Shown piece after piece: positions 10,901 through 25,900 of a DNA stretch of 64,000 nucleotides. The notes below the pieces were generated by a model, which saw only the letters and a list, made by a program, of their open reading frames with translations, was not told the origin of the DNA and did not search any database. Source of the DNA: Catonia carolina. Taxonomy: Eukaryota; Arthropoda; Insecta; Hemiptera; Achilidae. The DNA lies in the NCBI GenBank assembly GCA_035578175.1, contig JAQMRL010000006.1, positions 53,110,001-53,174,000 of the forward strand, in the 5' to 3' direction. Numbering within the stretch: position 1 is the stretch's first letter; every line of letters starts with the position of its first letter. The position numbers were made by a program, and so were the translations under genes.

Positions 10901-13900
10901 TTGCTGTATTCCCGCGCTATTAACCAACTTGAAAATATCTACTACTGTTTTCTATCCATGTTTTTACGGTAAATAATTTCGCTTCATGCAACATTTTATA
11001 AGTTTATTTTAGTATACACGAAATTTTAATAATACGAAGCTGTGCTTCGTTTATATGGAAAATATTTTAATGAATGTGTTTACTTAAATAATTTTTGTTT
11101 CTTGTGTTATTAATTAATTTATAAATGGTTACCACATTTTTGCTTACCTTACATGTATTAGAATGCTATTAAATTTCTACCTTTAAAGTCAATTTTTTTT
11201 TTTTTAGCGCAGTACGCGGCTGTCAGAAGCCGATGTTCTGTTAAACAAAAGTTGTACACCAACCTACTACGACACATTTATCAAAATCACCCATTTTAAT
11301 ATAAATTTTACGCACGTAAAGCTTGAAACTTATAATAAATAAATTTAACTATAAACTGAGAAAATAACCTACCTCTATACACGAAATCCTGTCACCACAT
11401 TGTTAACATTGTCCATGATTATTGCAAATTAAATATCACCGAATTTTTAAATTAAATTTAACGCACGAAAAGCTTGAAACTAATAAACTGAGGAATTACT
11501 TAACTTTATAGAAGAAGTGCTGTCGCCACACTGAATTGTAATTCATCATTCTATGGTGATTCAGCATGATTAATTGGGCTATATTTAGATGCATACAATG
11601 TGGTACATAAATACAAACTGAGTACACTCCGTTACGTGATGTTTTTCAAAAAGGAGGCTATGTGCACAGCTACCGGCCGTGCAGTATACAGACTGATTTT
11701 GTACAGACTGATTTTATACAGACTGATTGATTTGGCGCTACTATCCATGTTACCAGTTTGTGTACGTGACATCCTGTCGGAATGTCTACCTGAATTGACA
11801 GAGTGCATTATCAATTCAGGTAGACAGTCAGATAAAGTGGTTAACGAAGAAACTCCTGTTGATGTCTACAGATTTTAGTAGCAACAAAATGCTGGACCCT
11901 AGCTTTGCAAAGGCAGGTATTCCCAGTCTTTTTAGACCAGTCAACAGTGTAGATGCTGACCATTATTTTAGTACCTACATCTTACTTATAAATAATCGAA
12001 GGCAACGGCTAAAGGGAGAAAATGTAGAGACTTCTACAATGTTAGCTTTTAATTAAATATTTAAAATACTGTATTTTATTATTGATTTTTTTTATTTAAG
12101 TTTTTATGAATAAACTCAAAATTTTGCTATTGTATTTTTTTAAATGTGAATTTTTAATATTTATTTGCGAAAATGACGTACCATATATGATTACTTTTAG
12201 CCCAAGCGGTTTTAAATGTATAAATTGTTTCGGGTGTTTCGTTTTCTTCAATATTGTTTCCACAAACAGTAGATTGCTGCGTTGTCGTGAGGAGACAAGA
12301 GTTCCATGTATTGTTGTACTGATTCATTAGCAAAGTTTTGTAGCATTCGTTTTTAAGCTTGGTGGTGTTATTGAAGAGATTTTATCTTGTGGGTTCCAAG
12401 AGCGTTGCCAATTACGTCGAAATCGTCGTTTTACAGCAATGTTTTAAAACTAAAACACATGTAAAAAATACAGGGTTATTGTAAATTATGGACCCAATTA
12501 TATAAATTCGTATTAATTTAAGCATAGATTGAAAATGAACATGAACATGAAATGAATACACAGTTAGAAAGAGGAAGTTTCAAAGTTTTTTTTTTACACA
12601 CTTATAAAATGTTCAATATGTCCCCCTTGTGCTGCACGGCAAACATCTAAACGAAAGAAAGCCAAACTCGCCCTACATACGAGAGTATCGCCTGTTACAG
12701 AGTGCTATAAAGTGTATCGCCTGTTACTGAGTGCACCGCAGCAGTGATACAGTTTCGCAGATCGGCCAGAGTTATTGGTAGATGTGGGACGTAAACAACT
12801 TCCTTGACATAACCCCATAAGAAATAGTCACATGGGGTGAGATCAGGAGATCTCGATGGCTAGTAGTGTAGAGCCAGGTCTTGATTTCCCCTGCGTCTTA
12901 TCCAGCGTAGAAGAAGAGACTGATTCCAAAAGTCTCGAACATCGAGGTGGCAATGGGGCGGAGCTCCATCTTGTTGGAAAATGAAGTCCTGTGAATCTTC
13001 CATAATTTAGAACAGCCATTGTTCCAGCATGTCCAGGTATGTCATTCCAGTCACAGTTCTTTCCGCGAAAAAAAATTATCCGGTAAACCTTTGTACGAGA
13101 TAAGGCCAGAACACATTTATCTTTGGCGAGTCTCTTTCATGTTTCAATGCAATGGCGGCTGGCACCCCATTGGCGCAAGAACTCTAGTGGCCGTTTCTGC
13201 AACTACCACCGCCCAATTCAGGGAGCCGATCTGCGGAACCGTATCACTGCTGCGGTATACTCAATAACAGGAGATAAGCTTCCTCGTATGTAGGGCGAGT
13301 TTGGCTTTATTTTAAATGTTTGCCGTGCTGCATAAGGGAGACACATTGAACATTTTATAAGTGTGTAAAAAAACTTTGAAACTTCCTCTTTCTAATTGTG
13401 TATTCATTGTTCATTTTGAATTTACGCTTAAATAAATACGAATTTATAATAATTTTGAATAACCCTGTATTTGTGTTTAAGTGTAACCTCTCTGTTTAGA
13501 TCAAGGAATAATTTTATTTTTAAAAAATCAATTTGAGTAGATTTGAGTATTCATCAGAAACCTAAGTAGATTTGTAAACTCATTAATGTGCTTTACTTTC
13601 ACTTGTTTTAATAGGGGTATAAAGGAGCCAATACACGATGATGTTTCAGTGACTCTTGAACTAGGGTAAGTTCAACAAATATTTTACGAATTTTAGAACA
13701 CAAGCTGAATTTAATAATGTTAAAATGTATAAAACTTTGATAAAATTATAACGTAAATATTCGGATGTTTCTTAACCCAGTATGATTCTTCTCCAGTTGA
13801 TATTTTTGTTAGTTTGAGTTGATTTTTTGTTAGTTGAGTCCTGATGTAAAGAAACTGCTTATGTGTTAGTCCCTGTAAATACCAACACACAAACACGTGG

Positions 13901-16900
13901 CCTTGTGTGAACTCTCGGCAAGCTATCAGGTGATCTAAAAAAAACCTACTCATTACATTTTGTCAATTCAATCGTCGGTGGTATAATGTAAAAGGCCTAA
14001 TAATAAAATTATAATGGTTTTGTCATTTTTATACACAAATTATTTTCATTTCACATGACTTTATCAGTTATTTATAGATTGGTGTAATTAAAACAAAATA
14101 AATCATGTAGTATGTGAGTCACATTTTGGAATACGTGGTGTGATGTCTTCATGATTTAGTGTGCGATTTGATGTTAAATTTTATTTATTCGCATCAATTT
14201 TTGTATTTTTCTTAGTTTTTAGGTGTTAGTGCGTGGTTGTGTACGTGATTGTGCGACAACAGATGTATTGATGATGGCGGACGAACGTTCTTCTTCCGGA
14301 AGTAATAATAAACATAAAAATCGAAAACCTTTACGAAGCGTAACCTAGAAATTAAAGAGATAGAACCACTTACTGCTGAATTTACCGGTGTATCTTTATC
14401 AGGTGTTCACAGAGTACGAAAAGAATTTTAAAAGAGTGATGTTTTAAAAACCTCAGTTAAAAAAATAACGTAAAACGCCTGCTTTAGACAAATTTGATAA
14501 TGTCAACAAAACTGTTTTAAGATATTATTCATCAATTTTCCTTTAGAAATGAGTTACCTACTTTAAATAAGATTTTGTCGGTTGTCACTAATGGTCCTGA
14601 TTTACCCAACATTAGTCGGTCCACACTTCATAAACTAATTCTACCTATGTGGTTTAAATTCAATAGTAGACTCAATAATTTTTCGTGTAAAAGTATGCAA
14701 CGGCATGAAAGGTACGAGCGAACGTAGTGTAACCAAAATTTTTTTAACACTGTTCTGTTTATTCGACTCGCCCGGTGGCTTGTTCACGCTTGGACTCAAC
14801 TAAGAAAAAACGTACTTTAGGATACTTGAGTTTTGTCAACTGCTCGTCAAGATAAAGTAACGAAACTCACATCATACCAAAAGATTCTTCAACCATAACG
14901 TTTTTCGATTCAGTCAATTTTATAAGCTGAAAGCACTATATCTTGAAAATATAAGAAAAATCAAAAAAATATTTTATTAACTTTTCTAAACAAAATAAAA
15001 AATAATTTAAACAACAGGTAAATCTTCCAAGATAAATATATCAACTTGTCACAACGAAAACGTAGAAAACTTCTTCTTCTTATTGCGCCATCTCCCTTCG
15101 AAGGTTGGCGATCCAATTGGCTGTAATCACTCGAGATGTGACGGCTCTGAAGATCTCGGATGACGTTCTGCCGAGCCATCGACGTAAGTCCCTGAGCCAA
15201 GAATTCTGTCTCCTCCCCACTGATCTGCTCCCCTGAATCTTCCCCTCAATGATCAGCCGAAGCATCTCATACCTACCGCCTCTCATCAGGTGTCCGATGT
15301 AGTAGAAAACTACCACGAACTAATTTTTTTTAAATCTAAAAATCAGACCTTTAAGAAAAAAAAGTAAAAAATCCCCCAAATTATTGTCTACTAATCATGT
15401 GTGAGTTACCCGTTAGGTTTTCTTGCTCGAGCTCTTATTTTGGGCTTAAGTTTTCCCCATTTTTTTTAAGAAAATGCTTTCTTTTTTCAATATTGCACTT
15501 CAGTATGCTGTTTTTTGTTTAATTTGTCTTACCCTGTATAAATATATCGGGAAATAACCTACTGTTTTCATATCGATTTTCGAAAACGAGTTTTCACTGG
15601 AAATACCTACACGTTTTCAGGCCTTCTGAACCCAAAAAAAAACATGTTTTTACCTATTTGTGTGTAAAATATCTCAAGAACGGAGTATCACACAAAGTTA
15701 AAACTTGGAACCTAAATTAAGAATCACTAGGGGACCCGATATGAATATTTTCATCAAAATCGGTCAACCGGAAGTAGTAATACATTCGTCGGATTTTTTA
15801 CTTTTTTACGATTTTCTTTTAAATCGCCTAATTCCTAAATTTTTTATGCTCTACATGATACATTTAGCGCTGTGTCTGCTTAAATTCTTAGGGGGCTGTG
15901 CTCTCCTGGTAAAAAGTATGTTTTCTTTTTAATTTCGACGTTAATATGAATTTTAGGATATAAGTGTAGCTATACTATAAATTAAAGTTATATAAAACTA
16001 AAACAACTACAAATTTTATTTTTACAGTGCTTAGTTTAGCGTAAACTATTGATTTTCCGTATTTTCTCATTGAAATTGGTAAAAATTAAATATTTTAAGA
16101 TTGTAACCTTAGAAGCCTATGCATTTTACAACAAAAGTATAAGTTATACAAGCTAACTGGAGTTATAGAAACTATTAAAAACCTACAACTTTTATTTTAA
16201 GATTTTTTCTACAGACCCTACTTCAGCTTCAATTAGTGACTTTCCGTATTTTTTAAGTTCTACAGAGATTGATTTTCAATTTGTCTCATTCAATCATGAT
16301 TAAAATTAGGTTATGTTTTCATTTTACACTATTTACTAATGATTAAACATAAGTAATATGTGTTTCATTATTAACATTCGCAGGAGAAATTCGTGTGTGT
16401 TTCACACCAGATATTTCATTTTGTTATAACCTTTGTCTTTTCGAATGATACGTGACGTCTTATATTTTCCACTTGTTCTGGTAATTACAATTACAATCTT
16501 GTTCTAGTAATTACAATATTCTATTACTTATCTTTATTAAAATACTTATTTGTATGTTAGATAAATGTTTGGTTCGTGTAAACTTGATAACTTTCATGAT
16601 TTTTATTCCATTCAAATGATTACAAAATTTATTTAAATTACAGAAAAAGAAGGAATAACGAGGATATTGGCAACAAAACTGCTTTCATGTGAGTAACAAA
16701 AGAATTCGGAGTTTGTACAAGAATAATATATTTTAACTGAATAGATAAAAATTTATATTAAGTTTGGTTGATTCTGACCTTTGAGAAACTGTATATTGTA
16801 GCAGAACCATTATTAGTTCTCTTACCAAAATTTGTACCTTCTCATAATATATTTTTTAGTTCGTGCAATAAACGACCTACCAAATTCGTTTTTGCTAATC

Positions 16901-19900
16901 CTCTATTTTACTTTCTCTTACCTATATGAATAATATAGAAAGAAAAATATTGTTTTCATGTCGATTTTTCGAAATAGAGTTTTCACCGGATATACATGTT
17001 TTCAGACCCCCCTGAACCCAAAAACATGGTTTTAGTGATTGGTCTGTGTTTTACGATAAAAACGTATAATAAAATTTATAGGAAATTAAAAGATCTGCGA
17101 CTTTTGTTTTAAGAATTTTTCTCTACAGAGCCTAGTTGAGCGTGAAAGAGTGATTTTCTGTATTATTAAGCCAAACTAAGGTTGATTTTCATTTTGCATC
17201 ATTCACTCATGATTAAAATAAGGTTATTTTTTTGAGGTAAGTTTTTTGTTTATTTCTAATGTATTATTACTAATGTTGTTTCTAGATATCTAGATACCTA
17301 GTTTCTCTGATATCTGTATGTCTAAATCGTATGATTTACAAAGAAACTGTACAACATTCCTCTGAAATAAATTTACAAAAACCTTGCATATTATACGTAG
17401 GATGAGAGATGAGAAGCTAGTAATTACACTGAATAAATCTTGTAGGGTCATATCTGTAAGATACCCCGAACTCTATTAGCGAGCCTACAAATACTCCAAA
17501 TGCAACATGCAATACAACACACTATTGCGGGTTGCAAGGGTACAGGGGCTATTCATATACCGGGTGAGCATAAAGTCTTGCCCTGATTATAAAAATTTAT
17601 TGCAGAATAACTGTTTGACATAATAATTTAAATTTGATGCTGTTACATAGGTTATTGTTAGTAGATTTTGTGACCAATAGATGGCGCTAGTGCTCCTCAA
17701 CAATGACATGGTCTGTTAGTTCACGTTAGTTGCTGGCGAAATGGCGTTGAAGCAGGAGAAAGCACAATGTGTGCTTTGGTTTCACGAAACGAAATCGCCC
17801 ATCAGTGTTCAGCGTAATTTTCGGGCTTTTTATGGACGCAGCCCTCCTAATGTTAAATCAATAAAGCGATGGTATGAAAGGTTTAAAGAAACAGACAGCG
17901 TTGAAGATCTTCCTAGAAGTGGCAGGCCTAGTGTGAGTGAAGCAACTGCTGATCTTGTTCGGGAATCGTTTCAACGGAGTCCGTCTAAATCAACTCGTCA
18001 AGCAACACGTGAACTTCAAATACCGCAAGCAAGTGTGGTAAAAATTCTTCATAAAAGGCTTAGGTTGCATGCTTGTAAAGTGCAAATCGTGCAGGCCTTG
18101 CAACCGAATGATTTGCTGAGACGTGCAGAATTCGCAACTGAGATTCTCAACAGGATTGACGGCGCTAACGATTACTTAAATCGCATATGCTTTACCGATG
18201 AATCCACCTTTCATGTCAGTGGAATGGTAAATAGGCATAATGTCCGTATATGGGGATCAGAGAATCCACATGCTACTGTACAGTTACAGCGAGACAGCAA
18301 AAATGTGAATGTTCGGTGCGGCCTCATGCATAATAAGGTTTTCGGGCCGTTTTTCTTCACGGAAAACACCATTAACGCTAACATTTACTTAGATGTTTTG
18401 CAACAGTTCATTGCACCACAGTTAGAAGAATATCAACCATGGATAATTTTCCAACAAGATGGGGCACCGCCCCACTGGGCTTTGATAGTGCGTAATTTCC
18501 TGGATGAAACATTTCCGGATCGGTGGATTGGAAGGGATGGTCCAACACCCTGGCCACCCCGCTCTCCAGACATTACTCCCCTTGACTTTTTTTTCTGGGG
18601 CTAAATCAAGGATAGAGTCTTCGCCACACCAGTTGCTGACGTTGACGAACTGAAGGCTAGGATACAAGCTGCTGTGGGTACTGTGACAGAACACATGTTA
18701 CAAAACACCTGGCGGGAACTGGAATACCGCTTCGACATTCTCCGAGCTACCAAGGGGGCACACGTTGAAGTTTACTAATGTAAGTAATCTTAAAAAAACT
18801 ATTAACACTAACCTATGTAACAGCATCAAATTTAAATTATTATGTCAAACAGTTATTCTGCAATAAATTTTTATAATCAGAGCAAGACTTTATGCTCACC
18901 CGGTACTTCACATGCATTGATGATACATATCGTGTTTGTAACTAATGAAGTTCCACTTAAAAATATTAACACTTATCACTTAAATCAGCCATTCACAAAT
19001 TACAACTTGTAAGTAAAGACTTGAATATGAAAATTTCCTGCAAATTTCCTGGGAAAATGGCCCTTACGTTCCAAAATAGTAATTTTTTTTTTGGTTTTTG
19101 GCTGGTCCAAGGATGCGAGGTGGTACAGTAGAACAGCAATAGAATATCGCCTCAGTATACTGCACCATTATAACTTAACGTAATCATTCTTTCTTCACTA
19201 GAACAGTCAGCCGCCGAGCTTAACATACACCACATAGACACAAATAACATAAAAATACATAAAATAACATAAAGATCACGCAGTATTTACAGCCTTCCTT
19301 CACAGTATCCTGTATAGTTTTTCTTTAATTTTACCATCTCTGTGAAACAGATCTACCTCTCCATTCATTTCATTGGCTGTAGCTATACATCTATTGATTG
19401 GAGCTATTTTACTTCTTGTGGCTCCAGCAAACAGCCTGAAACTTCTTAAAGCTGTGCAAGGCACCCTTAAAAAATCTTTGAGATCCGGAACATCAACTCG
19501 TGAATGCAGAATGTAGTAAATTTGTAGAACTTCCATCACTCTACGCCGCGCTCAGACTCTGAAGCCCGTAGAATGAGAGGGCATCCTCATAGCCATCAAA
19601 TTTTCTCCCAGATCTACATTCAAACTTATGAATTAGTCTTTTCTGCACCCTCTCTAGTTCCTTTTCTGTGACGTCTCTTCTATAGTTCCACACCGTCGAA
19701 CAATATTCGAGGACGGGACGCACAAGGCTCTTATAAAGTCTGAGTACTGACTTCTCAAATTTGAAATCACGACCAAGGGTGTACTTGTGTACATAGCTCG
19801 TTTTTCTTGAATAAGTCATAACGAAAGTTTTAGTTAAGTTTAAAGAGAGCCTGTTTTGCAGTGTGACCATAGCTGTATTAAATCAACATCTCTCTGAAGA

Positions 19901-22900
19901 ACTCTGCACTCAGCTGCGTTTTTAGATGTGGCACAAACTTTCAAATCATCTGCGTACATATAAATATTAGATTTAATATCATAAGCAATGTCGTTGATAA
20001 AACATACAAAAAGCAAAGGACCAAGAGTCGAACCCTGAGGAACTCCTGAAGTAGCCAGTTGTTCAACCTACACTCTACCTCCAACCTTCACTACAAAACT
20101 TCGCTCATGAAGATAAGACTGCAACCGTTTAAGAAGACTGCTGCCAACACTCATATCCCTTAATGTTTTCATTAAAACATCGTGTGGCACTGTGTCAAAA
20201 GCTTTTTTAAAGTCAAAGTATACGCAGTCAACCTGGTTTGCCATCTCGACGAGAGGAGCCGCAAAATCCATCATTTGCATTAAATTCGTAGTAGTTGATT
20301 TTCCTCTGATGAACCCATGCTGATTAAGCACAATGTTATCTTTTAGCCTACTATAAAGATGACTATGTGTAATCCGCTCGAAAATCCTTGAAAAGACGCA
20401 AAGTACCGAAATGGGACGATAATTCTTCAGGTCGTGACGATCGCCTTTCTTCGGCACTGGTGTTACAAGTGCTCTCTTCCAAAGGTTAGGAAATTCCCCA
20501 CACGTTAAGCTCCAATTAAACAGCCTAACCAAAACTGGAGCAATTAAACACGCGATCCCTTAATAATGAAAGCTGGTATACCATCTACTCCAGCAGCAGA
20601 TCTGGGCTTCATCGTGCCTATCGCAGTAATGACGTCCCCAACCGATATACAAGGAATCTCATGATTTCCCCCTCCGCAATCCTCTTCAAGAATGACGACT
20701 ACCGGGGTCGTAGCCGGCTGATAAACTGTAATCAACAACGTCATAATGGAGCAGGTGAATAGCTTCAAATATCTTGGTTGTGACGCGTCCTTTAATCAAG
20801 AATGTGATATATCTCATAAGATAGCTAAATTCAATATGATTTGTGGTACTATTCACCGTGTTTTGAAGGGTAAAGCCAGAAAGGAAACGGAGATAAAACT
20901 CTATAAGACGATGGCTATTCCTTTGCTGACTTATGGAAGTGAGGTATGGATAAAAACAAAAAACGATGACTCGCATTCAAGCTGCAGAAATGAGATTTTT
21001 ACGCAGCCTTCAGGGATATACGCCGCAGGATCACATAAGGAATGAGGTCATTGGGAGGCAATGTAATATCCAACCACTTGCCGATGTAATCAAGCAGTAT
21101 AGAATAAGATGGACAAATCACCTGCTCTGTATGTTTAGCGGTGAATGGATTGTAATTAATAAATTTCAGTTCACTCATTAACTACGTACTTCTTTGGACA
21201 CTTAAGCCCGTAACTATTTTCGACGCAGTAGTTTAAGCGTACAACGGTGAAGGAAGGTAGGAAACACATTTAATATAGGAAAACGGCAGGTAAATGACAC
21301 AACTAATAAGTATATAACATTAAAAAGTACTTACTATATTGATAACAGTTCGTAAACAACAGCGATTGTACATTATAGTTGTACAATTGGCACTTGCAAC
21401 GTGGTGGCATCGACTTGGCGGAGAACGGCTTATTTCTTGAACAAAACACTTTGAAAATATCGGCATACACAACAGTTAGATCACACATAGCACAAACATT
21501 AGTATACACAAAGTTAATCAGTCATTTTGCGGGAAACGGCTAGGATGATATCAAATGAAACAACGGCGTTGGTTACAACGAGGTGGCCATGATGAGAACA
21601 GAAAAGCAAGTACAGGAATGAACAAGAAGGCGGAAACAGGATTGTGACGTAGGAATCGGTTGCAAAGAGAATCAAAGCGCCAACAGAAAAGCGCGCGAGC
21701 AGAAAACGCAAAGTACGAATTTAAACGGATGTAGTACTGAACACCGTAAGTCTCCAGATCGTCTTCCTCTGCAGGTTTGGAAATTGAGGCAGGATGGAAG
21801 AAGAGGCGTCGGAACGCCGAGGAAACGATGGACACCGAAACAGCCTCTAGAAGCCTAGTCCATGATGGATGATTATGAACACTTAAATTCCACGGATGAA
21901 GTTCCACTTTATTTCACTGACAAAGTTTATTATTGTTTATCTAAAGTGAAATTCATTGGTTAGTTGTATGAGTGTGTTTGTCTGTATTTTATGTGTTACA
22001 ATACACTCTTTTCAACAGAGTCCTATAACTGATAATTTTTCAAATAATAATTATGTTCCATTTGCAATTTTAACCCACCGGGTTGGTCTAGAGGTAAAGT
22101 CGTCGCCAAAATCAGCTGTTTAACAGCTGATTTTCGGAGACCAAGGTTCCTGGTTCAAATCCTAGTAAAGGTAGTTACATTTATACGGATTTGAATACAA
22201 GACAGTGGTTACCGGTGTACTTTGATGGTTGGGGTTTAATTAACCATACTCTCTCAGGAATGGTCGGCCTGGGTCTGTACAAGACTACACCTCATTTACA
22301 CGTCATACACATCATCCTCATCTCATTGGGTCATGGGGTTGCTTATTGTTCTGAATTAAACAGATTGCAACGTACACAATTAGGAATAAAGAAAAAAAAA
22401 TTTTGCAATTTTTTAGGCGCGCTAACAGAGTGCGGGCGTCTAACAGATATGACCAATCTTATGAATTAACGTTAATTTTATAACATTCTAAATTTCAGAA
22501 GCATCGATGAATTGTATGATTATGACTCGCGAATGAAAATCTGGAGTTTTACCACGTAAGTAAATTTGAAGAAATAAAAAATTAATCATCTGTCACATAT
22601 AAGAAGTTCAGGCATCTCTTAATTTACGTGGTTAAATCGTTCCAAAAAATCTGCATGTAATTCAAAACCGCGTAAATCAAGACCACGTTTCTCATTAGAT
22701 TTCATTGTAGAGTACTAAAATGTAGTGACTCGTTCTACAGCAAGAATAAAAATAATATTAAAACGTTGATTTGGTTTTAAGTACTTTCCAGGTAAAGTCG
22801 TCGCCAAAATCAGCTGTTAAACAGCTGATTTTCGGAGACGAAGGTTCCTGGTTCAAATCCTAGTAAAGGTAGTTACTTTTATACGGATTTGAATGCTAGA

Positions 22901-25900
22901 CAGTGGTTACCGGTGTACTTTGATGGTTGGGGTTCAATTAACCATACTCTCTCAGGAATGGTCGGCCTGAGTCTGTACAAGACTACACCTCATTTACACG
23001 TCATACATATCATCCTCATCTCATTGGGTCATGGGGTTGCTTATTGTTCAGAATTGAACAGATTGCAACGTACATATATTAGGAATTTTTAAAAAAAAGT
23101 ACTTTCCGACGATTTTATACCCTCGTAATATTTTATCAAAAAAATACCCCAGTTGCTTGTAAATTTGGCAACGTTTAAATAAATAAAACCATCGACCGGA
23201 TATGAGTTTAATTACCATTTAAAGCTTTCAACATGTATTTTGTGTTGGTTTTTTTTTTGTTGCGTCCAGGGGACTCCAGGAGGAGTATAGGACATGTCAG
23301 TTATAACACCTGAAACACATATAAGAATCACACAATGTATCCTACTATCAAGAAAGAAATTCTTGTACGCTATAAAAAGTTTCACCGATCAAATAATTTT
23401 TCAGTTTTTTTTTAAGGAATGCAAACTATCACAACATTTTAAAAATTGCGGTAATTTATTCATGAATTTTCTCCCTGCATAAGTAGGTTTTTGTTCAAAC
23501 AATTTTGTGGAGTGATTAGATTGTTGTTGTTAAGGTCAACAGCCGAAAGGTTGGTTTGAACATCTAGAGGTTTTATTAAGTAAAAACGAGGGGTGTGGTG
23601 GTTTAAAATATTGCCTTCCTCACTGAGTTCAAAAGAGTGCTTATCAGCATGCCAGGCCCTCTGAAAATCATCTATTTTTTACACTGCAAATGACACCTTC
23701 ACTTCATTTACCATAGGGTCTGGCTGTATAAGTATAATGAAATTCAGAGGAGGAGAAAACTCTGACTAGTGTCTTTTACACCTCTTCCTCCTCTGTTCTT
23801 AAATAGTTCAGTCATATAATTCGCTGACCATGTGATACGAAACAGAACTATATTTTTAGCCCTGGAACTAGCAGATCAAGTGCAATAAATGTAAGACTCC
23901 ACCTGCCTGTTTTGGGCAGATATGTAGGTTACTCATCCTTATTGTTCTTGGAACATGTTTTTATTCTCACATACACTGCTCATAACAGACAGGTGGAGTG
24001 TCAAAATATTTACATTTAATCTGTTCGTTGCAAGGCTAAAATAAATAGTTCTGTTTCTTATCACATGGTTAGCAAATTAAATGACTGAATCATTTAAGAA
24101 CAGAAGAGTATAGGTGTAAAAGACTTTAATCAGAGTTGTCTCCTCTGAAAGTAATTAATTTCATTACACATATTAAATTTCAAAAAACAATTGTATTCAG
24201 TATAAAAATTAATACAAATTCATTAATGTTATAAAACAGCGATTGACCAGTTATTCGGTAGAATTTTTTTGATATTTAAATAATGATAGATACTGCGGGG
24301 GGTGGAAGAAGCTTAAGCTTCTTCCCCCCCCCCACCCACCAGTATCGGTTCTTTGTGTTCGTTTCTTTTCCTGCTAAAGTCGTCTTTCGACGTAACATAC
24401 AACTAGTAGTGGTTGACTTTGTAAGTAAATGATGAATGGGTATTGACATTACTGTCATGTTTGTTATGCGTATGCTGGAAGGACAGGTCCTAGGTATGCT
24501 AATAAAGTTAGGTAGTAGGCCTACCGAGTTACAACGCGGCAACATAGTTAAGCTTCTTCCACCCCCACCCCCCACCAGTAACTACCATTATTTAAATATC
24601 TTAAAAATTCTATCGAATAACTGGTCAATCGCTGTTCCATAACATTAATGAATTTGTATTCATTTTTTTATACTGAATACAAAGATTTTTTAAATTGCCA
24701 AATTAATGAGCGGTTACGGAGTTAACAGGGGTTCAGAATTTCACAGATAACTCAAAATATAAATATGCTGCAAATCTGAAATTTCGTATGTAAAATAACA
24801 ACATACAAGTTTATACTCCGGCGAAATCTCAAATAAATCGGTTGAGCGGTTTTTGAGTTATATGCCTCTAAATGCATCCAATGTGTTGCAGTAACAAAAT
24901 AACCGGCTCATTTTTTCTTCTCATCCTGATATTGGAATATCAAAAAACGCTAAAAATATGTAACTGACATGTACCAACGCAGATTGAAATTAGTTAAATT
25001 TTGGTGTGTAGTACGTTAAAATTTAACTAGCGGTTTTGAAGAAACAATGCTCCAAACTCGGGTATCTATAGATATCCGAGCATTGTATTGTTTGGTTATT
25101 ATAATAAAGAAACAACAGTAGTCGGTTTTTTATTTATATCTCATGCTCTGATGACAGAGCTGGCGCCCAACAATTTTTATTAACCATTTTTTAGTTAACA
25201 TTTAAGGGTTTGCCCACCGGACGAAGTTGATGGTGGTGCAAGTTACGTAGGTTTAAGCAAAGAAATTTTAACCGAAGGATTCAGTAAATTTTACAGCACT
25301 GCTTAAAGAAATGCTGCTTTCACTGATTTATAGCTGAGTCTGTTGTAGGACTTTTAATTGCTAAATATAATTATTTAACTCATATAGACTGTTGTCTTAA
25401 ACGGACAATTGCAGAAACTCAAAGTAGCTTATAATTATTTTGTTCGTAAAAGTATATAAATTAAAATATTATCATTATCAATTATTATTTCCTGCGTAAT
25501 TTTTATGTAATTTTATTAAATAAATTTAAGCTTCTATGAAACTAGTAAAGAAATAAAGTAAAAAGTAATAAAATAATAAGTAGTTAAAAGTAAGCTTCCC
25601 TTACTACGTATGGACAACCATAAATTTTTGTCCATAAATTAAAAAAGTGATCAATAATAAATGTATTTTTCCAGGAGTCGTCTCGATGACTTTGTGTAAG
25701 TATATTTCATTATAGTAGCTTTATATTGTGAAACTTATCTCTAATGTCCGTTTCGGGATCTGGTTAACTTAAATAATTAACATACTAAAGTTCAAAATTA
25801 CAAGTATTTATTACAACTAAAAATTACAATTTAAGAAGTGACTAAAATCTACAAGTAATTTACAATTAAATTACTCAATAAATGATAAACTAATTACAGT

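Noticed and set aside
11600..12056. Two open frames of 92 and 65 codons in intron 3
   Set aside because: No homology, no splice support in the host gene phase, and internal short tandem repeats.
22081..22165. tRNA gene suggested by A and B boxes
   Set aside because: The region does not fold as a full tRNA and continues into a repeated SINE body with A-tail.
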